Shown here: piece after piece, positions 23,443 through 32,531 of the stretch
Layout of the letters: the number at the start of each line of letters is the position of its first letter
How positions within the stretch are numbered: position 1 is the first letter of the stretch
Source of the DNA: Candidatus Thiodiazotropha sp. (ex Monitilora ramsayi)
GTDB taxonomy: Bacteria > Pseudomonadota > Gammaproteobacteria > Chromatiales > Chromatiaceae
Reading direction: 5' to 3'
DNA length: 64,000 nt
Assembly (NCBI GenBank): GCA_025655595.1
Contig: JAHXIO010000006.1
Coordinates: forward strand, 558,001 to 622,000
Position numbers and translations under genes: made by a program
Notes under the pieces: generated by a model
The model's input: the letters and a program-made list of their open reading frames with translations, nothing else
What the model was told of the DNA's origin: nothing
Database searches by the model: none

Positions 23443-25368
23443 TTAGGTAGCTTTCTCTTTCTTTTTCAAAGCATCGGCTTTTTTTATGTGCTGATTCGCC
23501 GCTTTTTCCCATTCCTGCATGCGTTTCGACATGAGCTCGAACTGAGCTTTACTCTGCTTTGCTTCATTGTCATGCTGATGCAGAGCCAGTCTGGCCTGCT
23601 CTACGAGCAATGGTTGTGAGGCTGGTGCAAGGGCTAGATTGGTTACCAATTGAGTGCGCTGATTCTGAAACTGCTTGACCTGGCCTTTTTTTGTGGCCTG
23701 TCCTATCTTGTCGAGATGCTTATCTAGATCTAGAGTGAGCGTATCTTTAGCTTTACTCAGCTCCTGGCGTTCTTTATCAAGGGCGTCTTTCTCTTGTATG
23801 AGCTCTTGTTTAGTTACATTCGGTACAGGAGTAGCATTGAGCCTACCTACCACTGTCTCAAATGACTTGCGCTGAGCCATAGCCGCTTCAAAGGCGACCA
23901 GTGGGAGTGTCGCGTTCGGTACCACGATGGAAACCTGCTGAGTCTGACCGATCTCCACAATGCCGTTTTCGGCATCTGTGATGCGAGACGCTGCAGTGAT
24001 ACATGCCGCCTTGACCTTCTCGTCTGACACCTTATTGCAAACAGCAATGGATTTCTCGAATGCCCCCAAGGCCGCCGACTGGGCCAGAGCCTGTTGTTGT
24101 GCTGCCTCTACGGCAAGAGTCTTTATGCGCAGCTTCTCCAGCTCTACTTCCTGTTCTCGTGCCGTCGTTACGAACTGGGCAAGGTGGGTGAAACAATAAT
24201 CCGAAAGACGTGAAGTTCGATCCAGGTTTCTGATGGTTTGGAATTTGACAAGTTCGTCTGCAAAATTTTCGGGATCATCACTCTGCAGTGCCTTTGCAGT
24301 TAAGTTTGTTTGGACCTTTGCGAAAATGTCCGAAGTTAGCAGTTGAACCTGCTTAAAAGAAGCAGTCTCTTCAGAAGGGGCAAGACCTAACTCAATCATG
24401 CAGGCTGCGACCATCTCGTCGGCAAAGTCCTCACGCAGGAAATTGTCCTGCATCTTCTGGAGCACCTGTGCGGTTCCTGTCGTCGGTTTGTTGGTAATGC
24501 TTCCCGCGGCAATCAACTGTTCGATCTTTGCCGCACTCTTGGTCCTGGTCTCGGCCCGCTGTTCTTCCTTTATTTCCCTTTCTCGCTTAGCCTCAATGAG
24601 TTCATTCTCAGCCTTATCTACCTCCTGGTCGTTGTCGGCCTGCTGCTCCGTTGTTTCATTTTGGTCATTCGCAGCAATCGCCTCCTTGTCTGCCAGTTTT
24701 TCTTCTGCCGATTGCTCCTTCTCCTCGGCTGCCTCGACCTCGGCATCCGACTGATCCAGGAGTAGTCTCACCTCTTTCAGACCCGATACCGTTGCCTCCG
24801 CCTCTGCGCTTGCGCCACTTCCGATGGCTGCCAGGCTACGCCCAAAGGCACCACCGGCAGTCTCTCCCATCATCAAGGTAACCATCGCATCATTATTCTT
24901 GCTCATAATGAGGTTATAAGTGGTGCCTGTGATGGCGCCATTGGCGTACGCCTCACAAGCCCTGTACATCGCGTCGCGTAACAGCTGTATGGTAGTCGTT
25001 CGTTCGGCAAGTTGTGCGATACTTTCCGCTTGCGTTCTTGTCAGAGAGCTGCTGCCTTGCCCAAAAATGCTGATGCCAAATCCGAATGAATTAGCGACCG
25101 CAAGCGCCACATCTGGGCTAGGTTCGGCACAGACAATACGTTCTGGATCCACCAACCCCGGTCTGGAGCTTGGCTTTATCGCAACATTAGTGATCGCACG
25201 CTGCCGTGCTCCTGTAGTGATGGATGTGTCACTAGTAAGGTCAAATTTATGGTTTATCGCCTCTGGGCTTGTCGCGCACCCAGTCAAAGCAAAGACAAAA
25301 GCAACCGTAATTAAAAAAGGAAAATTATAATTACCTAAAACTTTAAATGATCGTTTTTGAATAAACAC
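23443..25368 (-). CDS. large coiled-coil lipoprotein, unknown
   Basis: The 641-residue protein has a signal peptide with lipobox LTGC (Cys at about residue 31), so it should be anchored to a membrane facing the periplasm. Residues ~200-300 are an extremely acidic Glu/Ala/Gln coiled coil, and a second coiled coil lies at 520-641 with a basic end (KKADALKKKEKAT). The middle has scattered Cys and helical sequence. The architecture could act as a tether or spacer across the periplasm. No homologue is recognised. An ATG preceded by AAGGAGG makes the start clear. Confidence 0.75.
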   Translation of the reverse strand: MFIQKRSFKVLGNYNFPFLITVAFVFALTGCATSPEAINHKFDLTSDTSITTGARQRAITNVAIKPSSRPGLVDPERIVCAEPSPDVALAVANSFGFGISIFGQGSSSLTRTQAESIAQLAERTTTIQLLRDAMYRACEAYANGAITGTTYNLIMSKNNDAMVTLMMGETAGGAFGRSLAAIGSGASAEAEATVSGLKEVRLLLDQSDAEVEAAEEKEQSAEEKLADKEAIAANDQNETTEQQADNDQEVDKAENELIEAKREREIKEEQRAETRTKSAAKIEQLIAAGSITNKPTTGTAQVLQKMQDNFLREDFADEMVAACMIELGLAPSEETASFKQVQLLTSDIFAKVQTNLTAKALQSDDPENFADELVKFQTIRNLDRTSRLSDYCFTHLAQFVTTAREQEVELEKLRIKTLAVEAAQQQALAQSAALGAFEKSIAVCNKVSDEKVKAACITAASRITDAENGIVEIGQTQQVSIVVPNATLPLVAFEAAMAQRKSFETVVGRLNATPVPNVTKQELIQEKDALDKERQELSKAKDTLTLDLDKHLDKIGQATKKGQVKQFQNQRTQLVTNLALAPASQPLLVEQARLALHQHDNEAKQSKAQFELMSKRMQEWEKAANQHIKKADALKKKEKAT

Positions 25369-25957
25369 TAAAACCTCCTTGTTATTGTCATTTGCTGGTA
25401 GAAAAAATATTTTATTTGTTAACGCAAGTGTTTATATCAACACAAGCCACCACTACAACTCCAGCCGTCTACAATTTATGTAGTACCCTAGTCTTGCTCG
25501 TTCGATTGCGCGGCATACAAAAGAGTTTATGGAATGTCTTTTATATGACTACGTCGGTAAGAGCCTCCTAAGAGATATATATTGAACTGTAGTAAAATAT
25601 TTTATTATGGATATTAGGTAACGACCCAAGAATATCTGCTTTTACACGATTCCCCTTAAGAGTGTAAATGCGAGTAATTTCATTTATACGTGCTAATCAG
25701 CCGCTGAACCGATTCACAATTGGATTACTGGTTCTGGCCGTTTCATAAAGTCTAGCGTAATGCTGGCAGATGTCCACTTTCATGAATTTAAGTATATGAA
25801 CGCTTGAGCATCGGGAACGTCTGCTTTGGTCGTCAGCAGGCGGTTAAGCTGAAATCTCATTATTTTCCCTACAGTCTAGGTCACGGTGAGTGTCAGTTTT
25901 GATGTCAAAACTGGCTTTTCAATCTGTCAGTTCGTGCTAAGCATTTAACTAATCAGC
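25369..25957. other. long intergenic region
   Basis: Nearly 590 bases without a supported gene lie upstream of the lipoprotein gene. It is AT-rich near that gene, as expected for its promoter. The only clear structure is the inverted repeat at 25894-25913. The middle has scraps of higher GC that may be old coding sequence, but no frame is long enough to say. Confidence 0.4.
25894..25913 (-). terminator. perfect 9-base inverted repeat
   Basis: CAGTTTTGA and TCAAAACTG pair perfectly around TG. On the plus strand GGCTTTTC follows. It lies 45 bases past the stop of the minus-strand gene at 25958, so it is well placed to end the phage-like minus-strand block. An operator role is also possible. 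Confidence 0.4.
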
Positions 25958-26206
25958 CTAATCAGACTGTCTCCTGAGCCAGTTTGCCAACCTAGTGATA
26001 ATCCTCAATATCACACCCTTTCCAGGCTCAAGGATAGGGTATCCAAGATCATTACCGACCTTGCATAGGGTAGGCATTGGATATGGATCAACGATCTCTG
26101 GTTGTATCTTAGAAGGCTTTCGGGAAAACTCGATTCTGTCCTCAAAGGGATCGCCATCGCTAGGGACGGTAGATCTAACATTGCAGTGATTTTTCGTCTT
26201 TTTCAT
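25958..26206 (-). CDS. small hypothetical protein
   Basis: This is an 82-residue protein (MKKTKNHCNVRSTV...) with a Pro-rich middle and a C-terminal hydrophobic-basic helix (GVILRIITRLANWLRRQ). It has no recognised family and only a weak ribosome-binding site. It is the last frame of the minus-strand run from 32717, 30 bases after the DUF4224-like gene, so it may be a phage accessory gene. Confidence 0.45.
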   Translation of the reverse strand: MKKTKNHCNVRSTVPSDGDPFEDRIEFSRKPSKIQPEIVDPYPMPTLCKVGNDLGYPILEPGKGVILRIITRLANWLRRQSD

Positions 26207-26236
26207 CTTAATGCGCTGTATCTAATCGATTTAATA

Positions 26237-26446
26237 TCAGAATTCAATCCGCTCGTATTCTTGAGCGGGCACACATGAGTCTATTCCCATGGCCCTATTC
26301 AAAGCTGCCAAAGTGGTAAATGGCCGACCAGCCTTTCCTCTAAGAAACGTGATACCTTGTGATTTGAGGCATTTCTTTAACTCACTAGGTCGCTCATAAC
26401 CTGTAAGCTCCTGCAACCTCTCATACGTGATGATGGATTCATCCAT
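26237..26446 (-). CDS. DUF4224-like small phage protein
   Basis: The 69-residue protein has the DUF4224 pattern: a short helix-turn-helix-like start (ERLQELTGYERPSELKKCL), then SQGITFLRGKAGRPFTTLAALNRAMG. DUF4224 proteins occur next to integrases and in prophage regulatory regions and may be small DNA binders. Spacing and strand place it in the phage-like minus-strand block. Confidence 0.7.
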   Translation of the reverse strand: MDESIITYERLQELTGYERPSELKKCLKSQGITFLRGKAGRPFTTLAALNRAMGIDSCVPAQEYERIEF

Positions 26447-26511
26447 TGTCTATTTCTGTGGCATGCTTTGACGAAAGCACCCCACCGAACGTGGGGTGCG
26501 TATTAATAATG

Positions 26512-26805
26512 TCAGTGCTGCAACTCAGTTCCTTCTGTCAGTCTGTCCCCATCATGGCATTGAGGTGGAAAGTCGTCTGTCAGAGCATCAATCTGCTCGA
26601 CCACGCTACCCATATGGTCAGCCAAACGGCAGAGAGCGCTGAGCAGACTGGTTTTCTGTCGATCAGTGAGCGCATATTCTGGCTCACATTCTCCATCATT
26701 ATCGGAGAGCAAGCCGGTGATTCCCTCATATGCATCTTTAATCTCAAGTAGTTCATTGACTCGAGACTTTAGTTGATTGTGAGAGTTTGAGACAATGTTT
26801 GACAT
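26512..26805 (-). CDS. hypothetical protein, phage block
   Basis: This 97-residue helical protein starts MSNIVSNSHNQLKSRVNELL. The start at 26805 has a strong AGGAG six bases upstream; a longer frame to 26859 lacks one. It is rich in Asp and Glu and has no membrane segment. The family is not recognised. It stands between the DUF4224-like gene and a 284-base gap that probably holds its promoter. Confidence 0.6.
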   Translation of the reverse strand: MSNIVSNSHNQLKSRVNELLEIKDAYEGITGLLSDNDGECEPEYALTDRQKTSLLSALCRLADHMGSVVEQIDALTDDFPPQCHDGDRLTEGTELQH

Positions 26806-27089
26806 AATAATCTCCTGGTGTTTCAGTATTGCCGCCATTATGAGGGCGGCGGGCCTCAACTACAGACACCAGTCTGCTGAGCTTATTTCCCGAAGGTCTT
26901 GTATTCGGCTCTATCAACCCGCCATTAGAAACATATCGTACCTGGCAGGCAGGCAAGAACAAAATATCCGCATGACTAACGGGTGCGGAATCCGCTGGTG
27001 TTTTAGTAGTAATTAAACTCTAGAGTTGCAGTATTTTCCTGTCAAGATAACTATCGGTTACCTAAATCAGTACTAACTACTACTATTGG

Positions 27090-27353
27090 TTACTTTTTTC
27101 CTTTTGTGAGTCGTCTGATAGTAGACTCCTTAATGAACTTGATCCTCGTTCCATTCTGAGTCATCTTACAGGAAGAAATTCTTCGCGCAGCAGCGTCCGG
27201 TATGTCATGTATATTACGGACCACATACCACTCTCCATTCTTCGTGATTATCCCAGCTTTCTCGAGATCTGCAGGATCGAATGGCTTGGATAGTACCTCT
27301 ACTTCTTCAGCCCATCGCCTTATAGTTTCATTAAGGATTTTACTCTTACTCAA
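27090..27353 (-). CDS. hypothetical protein, phage block
   Basis: This is an 87-residue basic protein (MSKSKILNETIRRWAEEVEV...). The central part ITKNGEWYVVRNIHDIPDAAARR and the basic tail (STIRRLTKGKK) suggest a nucleic-acid contact. Its start overlaps the stop of the preceding gene by eight bases. No family is recognised. Confidence 0.6.
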   Translation of the reverse strand: MSKSKILNETIRRWAEEVEVLSKPFDPADLEKAGIITKNGEWYVVRNIHDIPDAAARRISSCKMTQNGTRIKFIKESTIRRLTKGKK

Positions 27354-27672
27354 CGAACGGTTCCTCTTCCACAGGGCGTAGCCCAGTACCTTGAGCCTTG
27401 GATATCACATGCTTAAACAGTTCCTCGACGAACTTCCATCCGCGAAGATCTCTTGTGTTTTCATATCCCCCATAATCTTCAGTAAAGAAATAATCATGAC
27501 CGATCACCACCATTTGGCCGATATCCTTCTGCGTTAACTTATTTTTCTTGAGGGTCCTATCTATTGCTTCCCGGCTCGTTTCGCCTTCAGCGCCTAACAC
27601 TACGACATAGTGTTTGTCGGATGTCTTACCTATCTTTTGCTCTAGCCTGGACAATCGATGTTTGATACTCAT
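27346..27672 (-). CDS. hypothetical protein, phage block
   Basis: The 108-residue protein starts MSIKHRLSRLEQKIG, an N-terminus common in small phage proteins encoded near packaging genes. A central strand region HYVVVLGAEGET and an acidic end follow. It overlaps the DUF5681 gene by four bases (ATGA), so translation is likely coupled. The function is unknown. Confidence 0.65.
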   Translation of the reverse strand: MSIKHRLSRLEQKIGKTSDKHYVVVLGAEGETSREAIDRTLKKNKLTQKDIGQMVVIGHDYFFTEDYGGYENTRDLRGWKFVEELFKHVISKAQGTGLRPVEEEPFVE

Positions 27673-28061
27673 AATTTCGCCTCCAGGGCAGCCAGGCGTT
27701 TTTCAATCTGATCAGCCTCAACGATTCGGGATTGTGATGCGATTGCGCTTATCATGGTGGCCGCTTCGGATGGGGTCAGTTTCCCTTCTCCTATGGAAGA
27801 CAGGATTTTCTGCCCTTGCTCTGCCAGGGTGCCTTTTAGCTCCCCGATTTGAACAGGCTCATCCTTTGGCCTCATGGGTGGTGTGATGCGCTCCAGGCAA
27901 AGCTTCATCGCCCTCACGTCCCCATCCAGGGCCATTTCAACCACCTTCTTGATCAGGTCTTCGGCTTTAGACTCAATGTGCTTTCTGAAGAGTGTGCGCC
28001 GGTCTGTGACGCCCTTTGGACGGCCCCTCGGATTACCGCTTTTTCCTTTCTTAAATGTCAT
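27669..28061 (-). CDS. DUF5681 domain protein (phage-associated)
   Basis: The 130-residue protein begins with the DUF5681 signature FKKGKSGNPRGRPKG, followed by helical sequence (EDLIKKVVEMALDGDVRAMKLCLERI). Such proteins usually sit just before phage terminase large-subunit genes and may act as small terminase subunits. Here no large subunit is near. It is coupled to the gene downstream by an ATGA overlap. Confidence 0.8.
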   Translation of the reverse strand: MTFKKGKSGNPRGRPKGVTDRRTLFRKHIESKAEDLIKKVVEMALDGDVRAMKLCLERITPPMRPKDEPVQIGELKGTLAEQGQKILSSIGEGKLTPSEAATMISAIASQSRIVEADQIEKRLAALEAKL

Positions 28062-28148
28062 GAGATTGTTATTTACTTGTTCTGATCAACATCCTGGGCT
28101 TTGATATCCTTCACCACAGTCCCTTGGAGGAAGGCTCGAGGCGTTCAC

Positions 28149-28538
28149 CTAGTTCTCGGCCTCGTTCACTGACTCCACTACGCGGCGCATTGCCGGGCGT
28201 TGCGGAAGTGCCTGAATGGCTTCCTCCTGCATTTGCACCTCGGCCTTGTCTCGCTCTGCTTGATCTCTGAGGAATTGGCCGACGGGTCCGGTGGGTCTTT
28301 CGGGAGCGATGGCATCACCCAATGCTGCGCCGGCACCGGCCAAACCCTGCTTGATGCGGCGAAGCCCATGTTCAAGGCCGGTCATAACACCGCTACCTTC
28401 GTCCTTGTAGATCTCAGCCTCTTCTGCCCGCGTTAGCTGCATGCCTTGAGAGTCTGGTGTAACCAATCCACCCTTGGCAGCCTCGATGGTCTGTTGGCCT
28501 TCCTCGCCAAGGTAATCTTCAGGCAGGATCAATTTCAT
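28149..28538 (-). CDS. phage virion-like small protein
   Basis: This 129-residue protein begins MKLILPEDYLGEEGQQ. It contains a Gly/Ala-rich helix (QGLAGAGAALGDAIAPE) and a long charged helix. The Gly/Ala helix resembles that of podovirus internal or tail proteins. A virion role is inferred from style and from the neighbour at 28602. No family is recognised. Confidence 0.55.
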   Translation of the reverse strand: MKLILPEDYLGEEGQQTIEAAKGGLVTPDSQGMQLTRAEEAEIYKDEGSGVMTGLEHGLRRIKQGLAGAGAALGDAIAPERPTGPVGQFLRDQAERDKAEVQMQEEAIQALPQRPAMRRVVESVNEAEN

Positions 28539-28601
28539 GTATATAACCTTCTGGTGAGTAGTAAGAAATTATCACTCGGCACTTCTGCTCGGTTGCTTAA
28601 T

Positions 28602-29996
28602 TCAGTTCCCTGATGTCATATCTCCACGATTCGCCCCTTCGTAAGCAACATCTTCAAGTTTCTTTCGAAGCTTCATCAGCCGGTAGTTGCTGGTACCCGC
28701 GTCTTCAATGCCAGATAGCCGGTTGAGTTGTGCGCGTGCCAGCGACTTGGTCAGAGAAGACGATTCGACCACATTTTCAACCTGATCGATCAGCTTCGAT
28801 ACCCTGGCAATCTTCCGCTCCTTGTCGTTGAAATCGAGTCCGGGTGTTTTGTCGTCGTTGTCCAGCTGCTGCTGAGCAGAGCCCTGCTGCTGACCCTGGT
28901 CTCCGAACCGCTTGCGCACCGCATCGCGGATCTCCTCTTCAGTAGCGCCTTTGTTATCCGGATGTTGACGGATGAACTGCTCATACTTCACAGGGTCTGA
29001 CTTTGCTTCAAGGGCAAGTTTTTTCCATTCCAGCGGATCAGTAGGTGATGTGTCGCTACCAGTTGGATCATCTATGCTGTACTCTGGACGAACTTGATCG
29101 TTTCGCCATTCATAGTAATTGGGGGCGTCATCATTCAGAAGCCTCCCAAGCTCAGAATCAACACTTCCGAATTGATCGAGGTACTCGTTGCGCAGGGTTG
29201 ATTCCGTGATCCATTGACCGTTTATACGCTGCACCTTGTTCTCGTTGTCAATCCCGGGGAGACCGCCAAGACCACCGGTCGCCTCCAGCTGCTTTCCTGT
29301 TGGCGAAAGGCCAATTCCCTGCATCTCCTTGGCGTAGTCGAAATCCATGTTTTTTTTACCACGGTATTCATCCAGGCCGAGACCAGACTTGTAGAGTTCT
29401 TTTTGTTTGAAGTCCTCCATGTCGGCACGGCGATACTGACGCTCTGCCAGGCGGGCAGCAGTTCCACGCGGGTCTGCCTGGATCTGCACATACTGCATGA
29501 ACTCAGGAACGGTGGGGGCAAAGATCGGGTCTTTCGGATTGCTACCGCGGTTGATCGTCCAAGGCTTGATGTTTCCATCCTTCATCCGAAGGCCGACGGT
29601 TACACGATCCACCCCATCTGCATCCGGGATTATGAAGGCATGAGCAATCGGATTCTGTGTGGCTACTTTCGAGTTACTGGTCAGGAACTCATCGAACAGG
29701 CCGCCTTCATTCAGTACAGGCACAATCGCCTTATTGATGAACTCGTTGTCATTGCTGGTAAACTTCCTTGGCTTTCCGTTTCCATCGAGAGAAAGTGCAT
29801 AGAGTTTGCTGCCAGCCTCTTCACGGCGACGAATCTCTTTCTCAAGGTCGTATTGCTCTCGACGCATATCGAATAGTTCTTCTGCCCGCTGATCCCGCTT
29901 TCCAGCTAGATCCTCTGCTTTGCGCCTGGAATAGTACCTATCAACCAGATCAAGACCCTGAATCGTGGAATTGAATAAATGTCCTTCGTATGCCAT
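28602..29996 (-). CDS. putative phage internal virion protein
   Basis: The 464-residue protein starts MAYEGHLFNSTIQGLDLVDR and is rich in charged helices. A long Arg/Glu coiled coil lies near residues 25-65, and a C-terminal coiled coil near 400-450. GGAG ahead of ATG 29996 fixes the start; the longer frame to 30092 lacks one. The composition is like podovirus internal core or ejection proteins, but no motif proves it. It follows the small gene at 30010 on the same strand. Confidence 0.6.
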   Translation of the reverse strand: MAYEGHLFNSTIQGLDLVDRYYSRRKAEDLAGKRDQRAEELFDMRREQYDLEKEIRRREEAGSKLYALSLDGNGKPRKFTSNDNEFINKAIVPVLNEGGLFDEFLTSNSKVATQNPIAHAFIIPDADGVDRVTVGLRMKDGNIKPWTINRGSNPKDPIFAPTVPEFMQYVQIQADPRGTAARLAERQYRRADMEDFKQKELYKSGLGLDEYRGKKNMDFDYAKEMQGIGLSPTGKQLEATGGLGGLPGIDNENKVQRINGQWITESTLRNEYLDQFGSVDSELGRLLNDDAPNYYEWRNDQVRPEYSIDDPTGSDTSPTDPLEWKKLALEAKSDPVKYEQFIRQHPDNKGATEEEIRDAVRKRFGDQGQQQGSAQQQLDNDDKTPGLDFNDKERKIARVSKLIDQVENVVESSSLTKSLARAQLNRLSGIEDAGTSNYRLMKLRKKLEDVAYEGANRGDMTSGN

Positions 29997-30009
29997 GTTG
30001 TATCTCCTC

Positions 30010-30213
30010 TTAGTGCCTTGAATATCCAATATCTGTGGTGAGAACAACGGTCTTGCCTCTCTCCCGGGCTTTCTGGAGAGTTGCCGCCTCAATCAAGAAA
30101 TCTAAACGCGTCCGCTTCAGGATTTCCTCATACTGCTCACGAGTGATTTGACTGGATTGATCAATTTCGATACCGAAATACTCCTTTGTGGTAACTCTTT
30201 GCTTAGTTTTCAT
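30010..30213 (-). CDS. small hypothetical protein, phage block
   Basis: The 67-residue protein starts MKTKQRVTTKEYFGIEIDQS and overlaps the end of the dnaB-like gene by 11 bases. It is helical and charged (REQYEEILKRTRLDFLIEAA). The start at 30213 is preferred to the longer frame because the extension lies fully inside dnaB in a non-coding style. The function is unknown. Confidence 0.55.
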   Translation of the reverse strand: MKTKQRVTTKEYFGIEIDQSSQITREQYEEILKRTRLDFLIEAATLQKARERGKTVVLTTDIGYSRH

Positions 30214-31540
30214 AGTTATAAAAATCCTTCGGTGGAAGTGGAGTGACAATCCGGCCAGCGTAGTTGTCAAATCTGGAATATTGGAGTCGGGCGGCTAAAT
30301 GGACCTTGCCGGTGGGACCGTTGCGCTGTTTTTCAATGGCCCAAGTGACAACATCGACATCAGCTTTGATGTCCTCTCGATAGAGGAAGCCGATGAGATC
30401 GGCATCCTGTTCAAGCTGACCTGATTCGCGCAGATCAGAGAGACGGGGCTTTCCGTTGGGTCGAGATTCTATGTCACGGTTGAGTTGCGACAACGCAATG
30501 ACAGGCACTCTTAGCTCTTTGGCTAGCGCCTTTAGTGCCCTGGAAACTTCGCTGACCTCTTGAAACCTAGACTCGGCCTTCGCTCGAACCAACTGCAAAT
30601 AGTCAATGACGAGCAGAGAGAGACCGTGCTTGCGCTTGATTCGTAGAGCACGGGCACGTATCTGATTGATGTAGAGTCCTCCGCCATCATCGATGTAGAG
30701 CGGCGCTCCATTTACGGCCTGTATCGCGCCACTGAAATTACCTCTGTCCAGATTGCCCTGCAGGATTTCATCCAGGGGAATACTTCCGACTGACGCGATG
30801 AGGCGATCCACGATCTCCTCTCTGGACATCTCCAGGCTGAACACAAGTGCGGGTTCGTGGTCCTTGATTGCCAAGTTTTCAGCAATGTTGAGCGCGAGAG
30901 TAGATTTTCCCAGCCCGGGGCGGCCCGCGATAACGATCAACTGGCCAGGCCGCATTCCGTTGGTCAGACGGTCAAAGTCGATAAATCCCGTCGGGAGGCC
31001 ACGCGTGGCGCCGGTGGTGCGTTTTTCCAGCTCGTCCAGGTACCCATCCCCGGCAATCTCAGAGATAGTGCGGGGGCCGACATCAGAGGCCTGCTCGGTT
31101 AATTTCAGGAAGGCGGCCTCGGCGTCGTTTACGATCTCGATCGTCGGTGCCTGGCTGAATGCGGCCTCGGTGATCTGGCTGCCGATGCCGATCAGCTTGC
31201 GGCGGTCAGCGTGTTCCCGGACTGATTTTGCGTAGGCAATGATGTTGGCAGCGCTCGGCGTCTGCTCGGCGAGCTGTGTCAGGTACTGGAGACCTTCAAC
31301 TTCTTCGAGCTTTCCGATTTTCTCAAGCTGCCCGGCAAGTGTCACGAGATCGATGGGCTGCCGTTTAGTCTCGAGCTCCTCCATGGTGGCAAAGATGGTG
31401 CGGTGATCCTGGCGGTAGAAGTGAACGGTGCCAATGATCTCGCTCACGGAAGGCCACATCCGGTTCTCGATCATCAGGCCACCAAGAACGGCCTGTTCGG
31501 ACATTGTGTTGTGTGGCGGGGTGCGGAGGTGGTCGGTCAT
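30203..31540 (-). CDS. dnaB: replicative DNA helicase, DnaB type
   Basis: This 445-residue hexameric helicase has the N-terminal domain (PPHNTMSEQAVLGGLMIEN, then QRKPIDLVT-like sequence). A RecA-type core follows with Walker A AGRPGLGKST, Walker B LLVIDYLQLV and the H4 element IALSQLNRDIESR. Its start overlaps the stop of the replication protein gene (ATGA at 31537-31540), as expected for a helicase and its loader in a phage or satellite. It is the element's own copy; the chromosomal dnaB is not expected in this context. The residues needed for ATP hydrolysis are present. Confidence 0.92.
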   Translation of the reverse strand: MTDHLRTPPHNTMSEQAVLGGLMIENRMWPSVSEIIGTVHFYRQDHRTIFATMEELETKRQPIDLVTLAGQLEKIGKLEEVEGLQYLTQLAEQTPSAANIIAYAKSVREHADRRKLIGIGSQITEAAFSQAPTIEIVNDAEAAFLKLTEQASDVGPRTISEIAGDGYLDELEKRTTGATRGLPTGFIDFDRLTNGMRPGQLIVIAGRPGLGKSTLALNIAENLAIKDHEPALVFSLEMSREEIVDRLIASVGSIPLDEILQGNLDRGNFSGAIQAVNGAPLYIDDGGGLYINQIRARALRIKRKHGLSLLVIDYLQLVRAKAESRFQEVSEVSRALKALAKELRVPVIALSQLNRDIESRPNGKPRLSDLRESGQLEQDADLIGFLYREDIKADVDVVTWAIEKQRNGPTGKVHLAARLQYSRFDNYAGRIVTPLPPKDFYNYEN

Positions 31541-32271
31541 GACACGACCCTCCTCTGTGCATTCGAACCGCGTTCGATAACCTTTATGAAGTTGGTTTTC
31601 TTGACCAGCCACTCAAGAGTCGGGCGCCAATTACGATCGTTCTCACCCATCCAGTGTGGGTTTGTCTTAACGCTCTCGAAAAACCAGCACCAGAAATCCA
31701 GGGATTGGTGTTTAGGGCTCTGACGCCAACGTGCCTGTAGGTCTTTTGCCCGCTGGGTGCCATCCCATAGCGAATAAACCACGCGCTGGTGTTCCGGGAG
31801 GGTCTCGTGGAAAAGATCGATGATTTCAGAGTGCGGGCAGGGAGGAGGCATAGATTCCGACTTTTTGTTTGTTTTTTTATTCTTCTCTTTCTCTTCTCTA
31901 GGTAACGCTTCGGTCGTTACTTTTCCGTTAGCCTTGTGCTTGGCGACCCTCTTGGCAGTAAGTGCCCGATTTTTAGCTGTTTTCCCATTGTGTCGATCAA
32001 AATGTGGAAGGGTCAAAATGCCGCTAACCTCCGCCATCCAGCCTGCATGAATCACTGATTCACAGAACCCGGTAACGCCGACAGCGCGATCTATCAACGA
32101 TTTGGAAACGCTCGGAGCGTTACCGTTTTCAGTGTGAGTGTCGAACCACGCCCAAAGGCGGAAGAGTTTTCCGAAGGCAGCATCAGGGTCGATATTGAGT
32201 TCTTGTGCGATCTGCCAGATCTCCGGCTTGTCCGGAGTACAGACCTCAACCTTCAGCCAGTCACCTGCCAT
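31537..32271 (-). CDS. phage replication protein / helicase loader-like
   Basis: The 244-residue protein begins MAGDWLKVEVCTPDKPEIWQIA, the N-terminal winged-helix domain of phage replication proteins found before DnaB or DnaC genes. After a Lys/Glu-rich linker, the C-terminal part (SLDFWCWFFESVKTNPHWMG...NWRPTLEWLVKKTNFIKVIE) resembles the DnaT/primosomal C-terminal domain. It likely brings the helicase to the element's origin. It overlaps its neighbours at both ends. Confidence 0.83.
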   Translation of the reverse strand: MAGDWLKVEVCTPDKPEIWQIAQELNIDPDAAFGKLFRLWAWFDTHTENGNAPSVSKSLIDRAVGVTGFCESVIHAGWMAEVSGILTLPHFDRHNGKTAKNRALTAKRVAKHKANGKVTTEALPREEKEKNKKTNKKSESMPPPCPHSEIIDLFHETLPEHQRVVYSLWDGTQRAKDLQARWRQSPKHQSLDFWCWFFESVKTNPHWMGENDRNWRPTLEWLVKKTNFIKVIERGSNAQRRVVS

Positions 32272-32521
32272 TGATCAGATCCTCTGGCAGGGGAACGCTG
32301 TACTGGCCGCGTGACTTTCGGATCGAGTTGTATTCGCGGCTTAGGTCACTCAGAACGGGCAGTCCACGAGAGAGGCGCCAAGCGCGTGCTTCTCGCTCTG
32401 CCTGCTTCCGGGCAAACTCATTGAGATCAACTATCTGCGTTGTGATATCATTCGCGTCGAGTGCCCGCTCGTCCGCCTGAATGCCTCCGGCCTCGCTGGA
32501 GGGGGTGGAATTCTCCTTCAC
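32261..32521 (-). CDS. hypothetical protein, replication block
   Basis: This is an 86-residue charged protein (MKENSTPSSEAGGI...), disordered at the start and with a central helix NEFARKQAEREARAWRLSRG. It overlaps the replication protein gene by 11 bases and follows the alpA-like gene by ten. It is probably a small phage accessory protein; the family is unknown. Confidence 0.6.
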   Translation of the reverse strand: MKENSTPSSEAGGIQADERALDANDITTQIVDLNEFARKQAEREARAWRLSRGLPVLSDLSREYNSIRKSRGQYSVPLPEDLINGR

Positions 32522-32531
32522 TTTCCACCTC

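Noticed and set aside
26753-27016. Short open frames on both strands around 26753-27016
   Set aside because: Poor coding character; the 26805 start with AGGAG makes the region upstream of it a likely promoter and leader.
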